A stretch of DNA of 64,000 nt from Corallococcus silvisoli (GCF_009909145.1 NZ_JAAAPJ010000009.1:310001-374000); one strand, 5' to 3'. Counted from the first letter of the stretch, positions 24,467 to 33,478 are shown. Made by a program: numbers and translations. Notes: a model not told the origin generated them from the letters alone.

Positions 24467-24987
24467 CAGCAGCGGACCAACATTCAGATTTCAACCCGCG
24501 CCCCACGACCTCGCGGAGCGGCACTGCACGTCCGCGCATACGCCCCGGACGGCAGCGCCTCAACCGGATGGGCTACGTGAAGGCGACTAGTTGACCCATC
24601 CATCCGACGATTTCGAAGTGGCTCCCGGATGAGTGTCGGACTTCCACTCGGCCACCCAACTCATGCTGAGGGAGAATCCGGCGTGCTGAAAAAATACGGA
24701 CTCAAGCAGCACACTCAGACTCAGCGCCATCCAGTGATTCACGATGGCAGTATGATTTCGCGTCGTGGGTTCTTGCATTGAGGGCCTCGGAGTTGTGCTT
24801 CTTGAAAGTTGGACCGCACTGAGAACAAGTTGTTCCTGTTACCTTGCTTCGCCAGACACGTCAGCGCACCCGCTGCCGGTCGGATTGCGCGAAACTGGTC
24901 CTAGGCTGACGCTTCAGCAGCCTGATCAAGCGTCGGAGCCCGCTGTTCGCTTCTAAGCAGCGGTACACAGTCCGAGCAGGGCCCTGT

Positions 24988-26781
24988 TTAGATCCTGGTC
25001 GCAGCATCAGGCGGACCGGTATCCGGCGTCACCGGAAGCGCTTTCGTACGCCCGATGACAATGGGTGGCTCGATGAGCCTGGGTGGCGTGGCCCGGGTGT
25101 CCGCCGGGTCCGGCACCCATTCCGGGTCCTCCGCGGGACGCCCACGCATCCACCTGCGCGGCACGCGGCGGAACCCCACCGGGTACACCGTCAGCCTTCC
25201 CTCCGCGTCGAAGTGGAGCCGGAGGAAGTTCTTCCAGTCCGGGATGGACAGCGACGAGAACGCCTCGTTCGGATGGCATGAGAAGACGTTGAGCGACAGC
25301 AGCAGGTAGAGGCCCATGACGAACGGCCCCACCAGCGCGCCGCCACCGAAGAGCAGCAGGCCACTGAACAAGTCGCGGCGCAGGCTCCATTGCAGCTCGC
25401 TCGCCAGCGGCGCCGCGATCGCGGACACGCCCCACGTCAGCAGCAGCGCCAGGAGCAGGTGCACCCCTCCATGCACGGCCCCCGACACCTGCCGCCAGCG
25501 CTTCCCCCTGCGGCTGTCCGCGAACGCGACGGTGCCCAGCACCGTCGCCGCGCCAAGCACCATCGACCCCGTGCTCTGCAACGCCGCGTTGAGGACCTCC
25601 CGGAACGGCGGTGCGCCCTCGGCACCCTCGCTCAACCTCGCGGCCACGCCCCAGCCCAGCAACGTGTAGACGCCGCCCATGAACACGCTGAACCACGGGT
25701 TGATCGCGGTGAACAGCAGGTTGCGCCAGGTGAGCCGCCGGGACGTCTCCCTCGGCGGATAGCACTCCTTCAACACGAAGCCATCCGGCCGCCGGTCCAC
25801 CTTCGGCAGGTGCGTGGGATGCAGGAAGGCCCCTCCCCCACCCGCGACGATCTTCTGCCGCCCTTCCCCGTTCTCGTGCCGGCGGTAGTGGTGCAGGTCC
25901 CCTGCGAGGAACACGCTCACCTTCTTGCCCAGCACCTTCTGCTCCAGGAAGTCGATGTTGTGATCCAGGAAGCCGCGGCCCGCACGGGGCTTCACCTGCT
26001 GGTGGATCCACGCGGGCTCCGCGTTGCAGAGAATCACCCGATCCGTGCCGCGCATCCGCGCCGCGACCTGCTGGAAGAACTCCACCTGCGGCGCGTCCAG
26101 GTCCGACTCCAACTGCATGTCCGTCCCCAGCAACCACCAGCCATGCGGCAGCTTCAGCGCGAAGTAGCTCCGCTGCTGCTTCGTGCGCCAGCCCGGTGAG
26201 TACCGTCCCTGGCAGAACAGGCGCGTGAAGGACACCAGCCCGTCGTACCAGTCGTGATTGCCCGCCACCGCGAACAGGTGCGGCCGGTGGCGGCGCCGGT
26301 TCAGCGCCGCCGCGTACGGCGCCACCGTGCGAGCCTGGTACTCCTCCACGCTCGCCGTCGGATAGACCTCGTCCCCGCCGAACACGAGCACGTCCCCACC
26401 CCGTGTTCGGTGCACCTGCCCCGTCGGGTCCTCCAGGTCCAGCTCCGGCGCCATCACCGAGGACGCCACCGCGTACGTGGAGTTCCAGCCGTCCCCCAGG
26501 TCCGCGACGTAGTCCAGCCACAGCTCCTCGCGCGGACGCCCCTCCTCGTCCTCCGCGTAGTCGAACGCCAACGGCTGGGGCCGAGCCACCGCGTCCAACA
26601 GCCGCCGGTCCGCCTGCCGCCCGAAGGTCCCTGACAGGAGCGTCTTCAGGCCCGACTTCACGAGCACGCCCGGGTCGTACCAGGACACCATCGGCCGCCC
26701 CTCGGGCGTGTCCGGCGGCTGCTTGCGCCGCCGCGCCCGCCGGCCCGGGAAGCGGCTCACGTCGGAGGCGCGGACGGCCAT
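24988..26781 (-). CDS. Membrane-anchored metallophosphoesterase
   Basis: A protein of 597 aa. ATG 26781 follows a strong GGAGGA six or seven bases upstream and overlaps the GMC gene end by 25 bp. Calcineurin-like phosphoesterase motifs are present: VFGGDEVY, VAGNHDWYDG and LAGDLHHYRR. Residues about 345-510 contain four or five hydrophobic helices (PWFSVFMGGVYTLLGWGVAA; LLLALLLTWGVSAIAAPL; LLFGGGALVGPFVMGLYLLLSL). The C-terminal 80 residues are soluble and Pro-rich. It probably hydrolyses a phosphoester at the membrane; the substrate is unknown. It is the last gene of the lipid/sterol-oxidation-like operon. Confidence 0.85.
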   Translation of the reverse strand: MAVRASDVSRFPGRRARRRKQPPDTPEGRPMVSWYDPGVLVKSGLKTLLSGTFGRQADRRLLDAVARPQPLAFDYAEDEEGRPREELWLDYVADLGDGWNSTYAVASSVMAPELDLEDPTGQVHRTRGGDVLVFGGDEVYPTASVEEYQARTVAPYAAALNRRRHRPHLFAVAGNHDWYDGLVSFTRLFCQGRYSPGWRTKQQRSYFALKLPHGWWLLGTDMQLESDLDAPQVEFFQQVAARMRGTDRVILCNAEPAWIHQQVKPRAGRGFLDHNIDFLEQKVLGKKVSVFLAGDLHHYRRHENGEGRQKIVAGGGGAFLHPTHLPKVDRRPDGFVLKECYPPRETSRRLTWRNLLFTAINPWFSVFMGGVYTLLGWGVAARLSEGAEGAPPFREVLNAALQSTGSMVLGAATVLGTVAFADSRRGKRWRQVSGAVHGGVHLLLALLLTWGVSAIAAPLASELQWSLRRDLFSGLLLFGGGALVGPFVMGLYLLLSLNVFSCHPNEAFSSLSIPDWKNFLRLHFDAEGRLTVYPVGFRRVPRRWMRGRPAEDPEWVPDPADTRATPPRLIEPPIVIGRTKALPVTPDTGPPDAATRI

Positions 26782-28532
26782 GATCCTTCCTCCGGAGCCT
26801 GCCACGCGCGCACGGGCGCCACGCGGGTGCGTGCGTCGATGATCGCGTCCGCGAAGCGATCCGCGAGCGCCGCGATGGTGAGGCTCGGATTGGGGCCCGT
26901 GGGGCCCGGCATCATCGAGCCGTCCGCCACATACAGCCCCGGATGTCCGAAGGCCTCGCCCCAAGCATCCACCACGCCCGTCTCCGTCCCCCGTCCCATG
27001 GGGCAGCCCCCCAGCGGGTGCACGGTGATGACCCGGCTCACGTAGCTGAGCGGGTTCTGCACCAGCGTCCCCTCGAGCGTGTGCGCGATGTCCGCCATCG
27101 ACTGGTGGACCCGCGCGAAGTACTCGCGCGAACCGCTCACCCTCCAGTCGATGTCCAGCATCTCGTCCCGGGTCAGCCGCATGTGCCCGTTGGGGATGTC
27201 ACGCCCCATGCCCAACAACGGCAGCGACGTCGCGGACCCCAGGCAGTCTCCAAGCAGCTCGGCGATCTCCTCGCTCACGTCCGTGTCGCGCGTGAGGCCC
27301 GTCCAGCCCCGCACGATGCGCCATCCCAGGCGCAGGCCGCGCTTCACCAGCGGCACCTGATGCGCGGCTTCGTAGAGCCAGTTGACGAACTCCGGGTAGC
27401 CCGCGTCCTCGATGTAGTAGCCCCGGCCCGCTCCTCCCTCTTCCTCACCCCGGAAGTGGAGCGCGCTGGTGATGACCGGGCCGTGCCCGCCGTCCAGGAT
27501 GCGCGGCAGCTGCTGACCCGTGCTCGTGTCGCGGCACTGACGCATGAAGCCCAGCAGGTCCCCGTTGCCGCAGAAGCGCGAACCCAATGCCTCACTCAGC
27601 GCGGGGAAGCTCCGCCGGTTCTTCAGCAGCAGGTACGGGGTCCCGAACGTGCCCGCCGCCAACACCAGCCGGTCCGCCGTCACCGTGGTGCGGGGCAACT
27701 GCGATTGGGGGCCCTCGCGCGGGACGTTCTCCGCCACGTCCGTATGATCCAGGTACCGCACCACGTAGCCGCCATGCTCCGCGGGCCACAGCTCCGTCAC
27801 CTCCGCGCGCGTGCGCAGCTCCGCCCCGGCGCGCTTCGCCGCGGACAGGTAGGTGTGGTCGAGCGTGTTCTTGCTCCCCGTGTTGCAGCCGATGTCGCAC
27901 TCGCCGCAGAGGTGACACGTGGTCCGCGGGCGCCCGTGGAGGTTGGGGTGCTCCTCGCGGATCGGGTCGCCGGGGACGGGCACCTCGCCGCGGTTGCCGA
28001 ACGTCACCGCCAGCGGCGGCAACTGCCAGTCGTCCGCGCGCCCCAGGCGCTGGGCGGCGAGCCGCAGGGCCAGCGTCTTCGCGGTGGAGGCATACGGGGC
28101 GTGCTCCAGCGGGTAACGCTGCACGCGCATCATCCGCTCCACGGCGTCGTAGTGGGAATCGAGGTCGGCGCGAGTGACGGGCCAGTCCTCGTAACCGCCG
28201 TCGCGGGGATCCTCGTGGATGAAGGTCTTCTCCTCCTTGCGCAGGAGCACGTTGGCGTAGATGAGCGAACCCCCGCCCAGCCCCGCGGACACCACGCCCC
28301 CCAGCCCCTTGAAGGACCAGAGGTTGAAGAGCCCGTGCATGCCCTGGCTCGGATCCCAGAAGTTGCGGCGCATGTCGTGGGGACTGCGCGGGAAGGAGCC
28401 GGGCGGGTACGCCTTGCCGCGCTCCAGCACGCACACGCGCAGGCCCGCGTCCGCCAGCCGCCACGCCATCACCGATCCCCCGAAGCCCGAGCCCACGATG
28501 ACGACATCGAAGTGCTCAGCGCTCGTGGCCAT
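26757..28532 (-). CDS. GMC-family FAD oxidoreductase (cholesterol-oxidase-like)
   Basis: A protein of 591 aa. The N-terminal FAD motif is VVIVGSGFGGSVMAWRLADAGLRVCVLERG. The second flavin motif is GGVVSAGLGGGSLIYANVLL. The C-terminal GMC signature reads HPLGGCPMG and later YVADGSMMPGPTGPNPSLTIAALADR. A Cys-rich insertion CHLCGECDIGCNTGSKNT is shared with cholesterol-oxidase-like members. There is no Tat or Sec signal, so it is predicted to be cytoplasmic. It probably oxidises a sterol or other hydrophobic alcohol. It overlaps the neighbours on both sides (17 and 25 bp). Confidence 0.9.
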   Translation of the reverse strand: MATSAEHFDVVIVGSGFGGSVMAWRLADAGLRVCVLERGKAYPPGSFPRSPHDMRRNFWDPSQGMHGLFNLWSFKGLGGVVSAGLGGGSLIYANVLLRKEEKTFIHEDPRDGGYEDWPVTRADLDSHYDAVERMMRVQRYPLEHAPYASTAKTLALRLAAQRLGRADDWQLPPLAVTFGNRGEVPVPGDPIREEHPNLHGRPRTTCHLCGECDIGCNTGSKNTLDHTYLSAAKRAGAELRTRAEVTELWPAEHGGYVVRYLDHTDVAENVPREGPQSQLPRTTVTADRLVLAAGTFGTPYLLLKNRRSFPALSEALGSRFCGNGDLLGFMRQCRDTSTGQQLPRILDGGHGPVITSALHFRGEEEGGAGRGYYIEDAGYPEFVNWLYEAAHQVPLVKRGLRLGWRIVRGWTGLTRDTDVSEEIAELLGDCLGSATSLPLLGMGRDIPNGHMRLTRDEMLDIDWRVSGSREYFARVHQSMADIAHTLEGTLVQNPLSYVSRVITVHPLGGCPMGRGTETGVVDAWGEAFGHPGLYVADGSMMPGPTGPNPSLTIAALADRFADAIIDARTRVAPVRAWQAPEEGSWPSAPPT

Positions 28533-29718
28533 GCGCCGCCTCCCCTTCGCCCCGGAGCGGCGCCTCGGAGGCGTAGAGGTCCCAGAGCGCGCCCAGGAAC
28601 AGGTGGCCGAACTCGGCCACCCTGCGCAGGCCCTCCGTGCCTTCGCGCGAGGAGCGCATGCTGGAGACGAGCCGAAGCAGCTCCCGCATGCTCAGCACCA
28701 GGATGCCGGCGCCCACCACGGGACTCCTGGCGTCGGGGCCCTCGTGCAGGTGGCTGTAGAGGCGCGTGGTGTCGTGCCAGAGGTCGGGCCCCGGGTCGTC
28801 GCGCAGCGTCTTGGTGCCATCCAGGAAGTAGTCCTGGCCGTGGGCCTGGAAGCGCAGGCCATAGGTCATGATCTTCGTGCGGGGATCATCGGTGGCGCGG
28901 AAGAGGTTGAAGCTCCCCTCCGGCACGGGCAGGTCCAGGCCCAGGGGTTTGTACTGCACGTGCGCCACCAGCCGGGCGACGTGGTTGGGATCGCGGACGA
29001 AGGCGTCCATGTCGTCGATGAGGATGGTGCAATGCATGGTGAACGGCGTGGAGCGGCCGTCGTGCGCACCGGCTTCGGGGTCGGAGGTGCCCATCGCGAG
29101 CGGACCAGACATCGTCTCGCGGAAGGTCAGGTCGGGAGCGGATTCGGGCATCGGGGTGTCCTCCAGGGAGAGGGGCAGGCCTCGGGCGTCCGCCACCGAC
29201 GGGGAGCGCCAGGCGTCCGAGGAGCCCTGGTCAATGAGGGTCGAGGCGGTGATGGATCCCGCGTGGGCGTCCGGCTTGAGCACGGAGATGACCTGCTCGC
29301 CCTGGCGCAGCGTCGCGTAGAACCCGAGCACCACCCCGGCGGCCAGCGCGTCGAACGCCGCCGCGAACAGGGACAGCGGCGACACCAGCCCTCGCCCCAC
29401 GGCGAGCACCAGCATGGCGCACGCACCGACCCGCTGGAGCCCCGACCACAGGAACGCGGCGGGATTCGCCCGGGGCTCATGCAGGCCATGCAACAACAGG
29501 CCACCGAACAGGACCATGAACAAGCCCGTGGCGCGGAAGAGCTGAGCGGACGTGACGGACGCATCCGCGGACATCAGGCGCAGCTCCGCTCCCGGCAGCA
29601 CCATCCGCACCACGCCCGCGACCAGCGTGGCCCATCCAATGACCGCGAGCGCCCAGCGCCACACGCGCCCGTGGACGCGGGCCTGCCGCGCCAGCCATCG
29701 CGACACGCCCGCGCTCAT
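28516..29718 (-). CDS. Membrane protein fused to a GMC-associated beta domain
   Basis: A protein of 400 aa from ATG 29718, preceded by GGAGG. Residues 1-140 contain about four hydrophobic helices (WALAVIGWATLVAGVVRMVL; LFRATGLFMVLFGGLLLHGL; VGACAMLVLAVGRGLV; LFAAAFDALAAGVVLGFY), similar to DUF4345-type proteins. Residues about 200-390 form a soluble domain (FTMHCTILIDDMDAFVRDPNHVARL; GSFNLFRATDDPRTKIMTYGLRF; GTKTLRDDPGPDLWHDTTRLYSHLHEG). In some bacteria a domain of this kind sits between GMC oxidoreductase and alpha/beta hydrolase modules in one polypeptide. Here those three modules are separate genes of one operon. That comparison is from memory. Confidence 0.78.
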   Translation of the reverse strand: MSAGVSRWLARQARVHGRVWRWALAVIGWATLVAGVVRMVLPGAELRLMSADASVTSAQLFRATGLFMVLFGGLLLHGLHEPRANPAAFLWSGLQRVGACAMLVLAVGRGLVSPLSLFAAAFDALAAGVVLGFYATLRQGEQVISVLKPDAHAGSITASTLIDQGSSDAWRSPSVADARGLPLSLEDTPMPESAPDLTFRETMSGPLAMGTSDPEAGAHDGRSTPFTMHCTILIDDMDAFVRDPNHVARLVAHVQYKPLGLDLPVPEGSFNLFRATDDPRTKIMTYGLRFQAHGQDYFLDGTKTLRDDPGPDLWHDTTRLYSHLHEGPDARSPVVGAGILVLSMRELLRLVSSMRSSREGTEGLRRVAEFGHLFLGALWDLYASEAPLRGEGEAAHGHER

Positions 29719-29840
29719 CCGGGGACCTCCCCGCGCGGCGCGGGGGACGCATCCAGGCGCCCGCGCTCCACCGAGCGCTGTTCCACGGCCGGGAGCCAGC
29801 GCACGGAAGGGCCTCCTGCCGAGAGCTTCATCGCCGTCAT
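29715..29840 (-). CDS. 41-residue ORF coupled at both ends
   Basis: ATG 29840 overlaps the stop of the upstream decarboxylase-like gene (ATGA), and its own TGA overlaps ATG 29718 of the next gene (ATGA). An AGGAAG lies about eight bases upstream. The peptide (MTAMKLSAGGPSVRWLPAV then EQRSVERGRLDASPAP) has no recognised family. Double four-base coupling is unlikely by chance in an operon where the real genes use the same geometry. It could be a translational bridge between its neighbours rather than a functional protein. Confidence 0.5.
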   Translation of the reverse strand: MTAMKLSAGGPSVRWLPAVEQRSVERGRLDASPAPRGEVPG

Positions 29841-30742
29841 GGCCGGACTTCCTGGAGCCCTCCCGTCCGCATCCCGTCCGACTCCGGAGGCGGCATCGGC
29901 GTCTGGCCCTGGCCCAGGTCCACGACGCTCTCCAGCCCCTCCGGGTACGTGGCGGCGGGCAGCGTGGGCTGGGTGAGGAACCACGCCTCGAAGTGGTCAT
30001 CCAGCACGCCGTACGACGCAGGGAAGAAGCCGGTGAAGAAGGCGCGCCGGGCGATGCTCAAGTCCCGCAGCGCCTGCACGCGCGGGTGGTCTCCCAACTC
30101 CAGCGTGGACCAGGCCCGCCGCCCGAACCGGAAGCCAAACCGGCCCCGGAAGTAGAGGGAGGACTTCATCAACATCCCCCGGAACGCGCAGTAGTTCACC
30201 GCCGCGGCGCGCAGCGGCAGCCACGCGCGCTTCGGCCGCTCGATGCGCACGCGCACCGCCTGCTGGCCGCCTTCCTCGTAGCGGCTGCTCACCGAACCGT
30301 TCTCCATCCGGAAGTCCAGCCGGGCCAGGTGCTTGGGCATGCCCCAGATGCCCTTGCCGCCCTTCACGGAGACCTCCGTGTTCACTGGCAGGTCCACCAC
30401 GTACTGCCCCACGCCGAAGTGCTTCGGGAACAACAGCGGCAGCAGCGGCGGCGCCGGCCTGCGCCCGTGCGTGCACGCCAGCCCGATGCTGAACTCGATG
30501 TACGCGCCGATGTCCGTGTCCTTGTAGTCGATGACGGAGATGAGCAGCACGCTGCGCTCGCGCGACACGCGCAGCGGGTGCAGCTCATTGCCGGGCAGCA
30601 GGTTCGCCACGCGGCGCGCATCCACGGTGAACGCGGCCATCAACGCGGGCGCCCCCTTCGAGTTCACGGGCAACGCGTACGGGATGTCGTCCACCCGCGA
30701 ATAGCGGCCGGACTGCCTCTGGATGCGTCGAGGAAGGAACAT
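29837..30742 (-). CDS. Acetoacetate-decarboxylase-like protein
   Basis: A protein of 301 aa. The segment VSVKGGKGIWGMPKHLARLDF matches the region around the Schiff-base Lys (G-x-P-K) of the acetoacetate decarboxylase family. The N-terminal part (ALPVNSKGAPALMAAFTVDARRVANLLP; VLLISVIDYKDTDIGAYIEFSIGL) also follows that beta-cone fold. Family members decarboxylate beta-keto acids or are non-decarboxylating Schiff-base enzymes. In this operon it may act on a product of GMC alcohol oxidation, which is inference. It lies 12 bp after the hydrolase gene. Confidence 0.75.
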   Translation of the reverse strand: MFLPRRIQRQSGRYSRVDDIPYALPVNSKGAPALMAAFTVDARRVANLLPGNELHPLRVSRERSVLLISVIDYKDTDIGAYIEFSIGLACTHGRRPAPPLLPLLFPKHFGVGQYVVDLPVNTEVSVKGGKGIWGMPKHLARLDFRMENGSVSSRYEEGGQQAVRVRIERPKRAWLPLRAAAVNYCAFRGMLMKSSLYFRGRFGFRFGRRAWSTLELGDHPRVQALRDLSIARRAFFTGFFPASYGVLDDHFEAWFLTQPTLPAATYPEGLESVVDLGQGQTPMPPPESDGMRTGGLQEVRP

Positions 30743-30754
30743 GGGGGCCTTTCG

Positions 30755-31807
30755 TCACACCGGGCGGTCCAGCTCGGAGAGGATGAGGGGGAAGACGTCC
30801 TGGGCCGCGTGCTTGCCCATGAAGACGTCCAGGTGTCCGTAGCCGGGCAGCACGTGCAGCGCGTGCCGTCCCGGGTGGAAGCGCTCCAGGTGCTCGAAGC
30901 TGCGGCGCTGGCTCTCCGCGAGGAAGCAGCGGTTCTCCTCCCCCGCGAAGAAGACGAACCGCGCGTCCGTCTGGGGCGCGCGCTCGCCCAGGTCCTCCGG
31001 CAGCGCGCGGAAGCCGTCCACCGGCACCAGGTGGCCCGCGCGCACGCAGCGCTCCATCTGGCGGAAGAAGCTGAAGGGCACCGGGCCGAACTCGTCCTGG
31101 AGCCAGTCGTGCGTGCGGGAGTTCAGGTTCTGGTGCCGCCACAGCACCGGGAAGCCCGTCCCGTAGGTGAAGCTCGTCCAGCGGCAGACCAGGTTGTCGC
31201 ATTCGTGGTGCGTCGCGCGCACCACGCGCGTCAGCATCCGCGCCGTCCGCGTGGGTCCCTCGAAGGCCCACTGCGGATCCAGGTACGACGTCAGGTGCGA
31301 GACGAGCGGCGCGACATAGCGCAGCTTCCACCGCGCGGTCGCGGGCACCACCGGGTGCAGCGACACCGCGTTGCTGAGGATGAGGTCCACCTCCGGCAGC
31401 AGCCCCGCCACCGCGGCCATCGTGAAGCTGGTGGAGCCCTGGCAGTGGATGATGGCCTTGACGGTGTCGGCCCCGGTCTTCTCCAAGACGGTGCGGATGG
31501 CCGGCGGGTGATCCAGCACGGCCGCCTGGTCCAGGGTCCAATCGCCCGGCTCCACGTCGATGCTCGCGCGCCAGTTCTCCAGCCACACGTCGTAGCCGTC
31601 GTCGATCAGCGCATCCACCACCGTGCGACGCACCGGCGCGCGGAAGATGTTCCCGCGCACGCCCGCGCCATGCACCAGCACCACCGGCCCCTTGTCCGCC
31701 CCCTCGAACCCGCGCAGGTGGACCAGGTGCAGCGCGCGGCCATCACCCGACAGGAAGGGGACGACCTCCTCGGAGTAGCGCGGCTCAAGCAGTGGTTCCG
31801 CGAACAT
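30755..31807 (-). CDS. Alpha/beta hydrolase with Cys at the nucleophile position
   Basis: A protein of 350 aa from ATG 31807. The oxyanion-hole motif HGAGVRGNIF and DVWLENWRAS are typical of this fold. The nucleophile elbow reads IIHCQGST where most hydrolases have GxSxG, so Cys replaces Ser, as in dienelactone-hydrolase-like enzymes. The acid and His segments look present (FFAGEENRCF; LPGYGHLDVFMG). GYGHLD ends like lysosomal-lipase-type lipid hydrolases. It probably cleaves lipid or sterol esters. It is the first gene of the operon and diverges from 31985. Confidence 0.82.
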   Translation of the reverse strand: MFAEPLLEPRYSEEVVPFLSGDGRALHLVHLRGFEGADKGPVVLVHGAGVRGNIFRAPVRRTVVDALIDDGYDVWLENWRASIDVEPGDWTLDQAAVLDHPPAIRTVLEKTGADTVKAIIHCQGSTSFTMAAVAGLLPEVDLILSNAVSLHPVVPATARWKLRYVAPLVSHLTSYLDPQWAFEGPTRTARMLTRVVRATHHECDNLVCRWTSFTYGTGFPVLWRHQNLNSRTHDWLQDEFGPVPFSFFRQMERCVRAGHLVPVDGFRALPEDLGERAPQTDARFVFFAGEENRCFLAESQRRSFEHLERFHPGRHALHVLPGYGHLDVFMGKHAAQDVFPLILSELDRPV

Positions 31808-31984
31808 GACGGCAGCCCCCCACAGCGCAAACCTGGGGCGATCCCCGGGGGGCGACAACCGGTGCGCGATCCCGGCCGCGCGGCCCCTCGCCCGTCCCGA
31901 CCGGGGCCTCGCGGAACGGCGCGGCGCCTCCCTGACGCGCCGCCCCCCGTCACGTCCCGGGCCTCCAGTGGTAAGCATGAAGGC

Positions 31985-32332
31985 ATGACCGAGGACAGCG
32001 GCTGGAGTGACTACGAGGGCGGCGCGACGCTCGGGAGCATGGGCAGCCAGGGCGGCACCATCACGCGGGACGAAGGACTCCGCGACCTCTTGCGCCTCAC
32101 CTACGAAGCGGACGACTCCCGCTCCTTCCACGTCGTCACCTGCGGCGTGTCGGGCTGGCTCGTGCACCCCCGCTTCTTCGACAACGCGGCCGACGCGCTC
32201 GCCGCCTTCGACGCGATGAAGCCCGCGCTGGAGGAGCTGGGGACGAAGCTCCCCGAGGGCGGTCCGAAGACTCCGGCGGACGGCCGGGCGGCGGGTCCGC
32301 TCCTCGCCACCTTCCGGGTGCGCTTTTCCTGA
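31985..32332 (+). CDS. Hypothetical protein
   Basis: A protein of 115 aa from ATG 31985. The frame is open far upstream, but that part is antisense to the hydrolase gene. The folded-looking core is TRDEGLRDLLRLTYEADDSRSFHVVTCGVSGWLVHPRFFDNAADALAAFDAMKPALEELG, an alpha/beta pattern with normal composition. It has no signal peptide and no recognised family. It diverges from the hydrolase operon with a 177-bp gap and precedes the dioxygenase by 133 bp. Confidence 0.62.
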   Translation: MTEDSGWSDYEGGATLGSMGSQGGTITRDEGLRDLLRLTYEADDSRSFHVVTCGVSGWLVHPRFFDNAADALAAFDAMKPALEELGTKLPEGGPKTPADGRAAGPLLATFRVRFS

Positions 32333-32465
32333 GTCGCGGACCTTTCGCGTAAGGATTGCTTAAGGTTCACCCGAGATAACCGGTTCGTCGTCCGGTCAGC
32401 CCCGGACGGCCCCGAGAGCGGCACCCCCGCCGCTCCTGGCTCCCGAGCTCCCGGAGAAACCCCGG

Positions 32466-33464
32466 ATGAAGAGCGAATCCCCTCAGGACCCATCCCTCAA
32501 GGTCATCACGCGCCGAAGCATCCTGCGTGGCATTGGCCTGTCGCTGGCCGCGGTCCCCGTGGCGAAGCTGCTCGTCGCCTGCGGTGGCGAGGACGCTCCG
32601 GTGGACCCCGGTGGCGCGACCGACGCGGGCGTCACCGACGCCGGCTTCACCGACCCGGGCGTCTGGGCCACCGGCGGCACCGCGGCGATGACGGCCGCCG
32701 CCAGCTACCCGGATCCGTTCGCGTCGGGGCTGGGCACGGTGTGCAACCTCACCTGCGAGGCCACTCTGGGCCCCTGCTACGCGACCACCGTGGCGCGCAA
32801 GGACATCAGCGAGGGCCATGACGGCCTCCCGGTGCGCCTGTCCTTCCTCATCGTCAACGAGAACTGCGTCCCCGTGCCCAACGCCACGGTGGACATCTGG
32901 CACGCGGCGCCGGAAGGGCTCTACTCCGGCGAGGACGCCAGCGACTTCTGCACCTCCGGGGACGCGGTGGCCCGCGCGGCGCGGTGGTTCCGCGGCGTGC
33001 AGACCACGGACGCGAACGGGCGCGTGGACTTCGACACGTGCTTCCCCGGTTGGTACAGCAGCCGCACCATCCACATCCACTTCACGGTTCGCGTGGGCGG
33101 CCAGGAGTTCGTCACGTCGCAGCTGTTCTTCGACGACACCGTCAACGACGACATCGTCAACACGCAGCCGCTCTACAATACGCGCGGCCCCCGGGACACG
33201 ACCAACGCCAACGACAACGTCGTGTCCGCGGACAGCGTGGGCAACTACCTCTTCACCACCCAGCGCATGGCGGATGGCGCGATGCTGGCATCCAAGACGC
33301 TGGTCATCCGCTCGTCGCTCGACAGCGCGCAGTGCGCCATCCCGGGGGGCGGCGGGGGAGGCGGCGGTCCCCCGCCGGGCGGCGACGGAGGCATGGGGCC
33401 TCCGCCGGGCTTCGATGGGGGCATGGGGCCTCCTCCGCCGGGCTTCGATGGCGGGATGCCGTGA
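32466..33464 (+). CDS. Tat-exported intradiol ring-cleavage dioxygenase lipoprotein
   Basis: A protein of 332 aa. The N-terminus ITRRSILRGIGLSLAAVPVAKLLVACGG combines a twin-arginine motif (TRRS) with a lipobox (LVAC), so it is a Tat-exported lipoprotein. The intradiol dioxygenase fold is seen in GPCYATT (first Tyr) and CFPGWYSSRTIHIHFTV (Tyr, His, His: ferric iron ligands). Such enzymes open catechol-like rings between the two hydroxyls. The C-terminus is a tandem low-complexity repeat (GPPPGFDGGM repeated). The two-component system follows after a hairpin, so they may be separate transcripts. Confidence 0.9.
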   Translation: MKSESPQDPSLKVITRRSILRGIGLSLAAVPVAKLLVACGGEDAPVDPGGATDAGVTDAGFTDPGVWATGGTAAMTAAASYPDPFASGLGTVCNLTCEATLGPCYATTVARKDISEGHDGLPVRLSFLIVNENCVPVPNATVDIWHAAPEGLYSGEDASDFCTSGDAVARAARWFRGVQTTDANGRVDFDTCFPGWYSSRTIHIHFTVRVGGQEFVTSQLFFDDTVNDDIVNTQPLYNTRGPRDTTNANDNVVSADSVGNYLFTTQRMADGAMLASKTLVIRSSLDSAQCAIPGGGGGGGGPPPGGDGGMGPPPGFDGGMGPPPPGFDGGMP

Positions 33465-33478
33465 ACTAGGGTGAAGGG

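Larger units (their letters stand above)
24269..24987. other. Gene-poor, A+T-richer intergenic stretch
   Basis: This 719-bp stretch has visibly lower G+C and more mixed codon composition than its surroundings. Only short open frames occur (24371-24580, 24587-24778, 24765-24956). None has a recognisable product or ribosome binding site. It holds a perfect hairpin (24395-24426) and a direct repeat pair (24427-24466). No tRNA fold or transposase motif was seen. It may be a decayed mobile element or a regulatory/RNA region. Confidence 0.6.

Noticed and set aside
24587..24956. Short open frames of about 63 codons in the A+T-richer gap
   Set aside because: They have no ribosome binding site, no recognisable motif and unconvincing composition.
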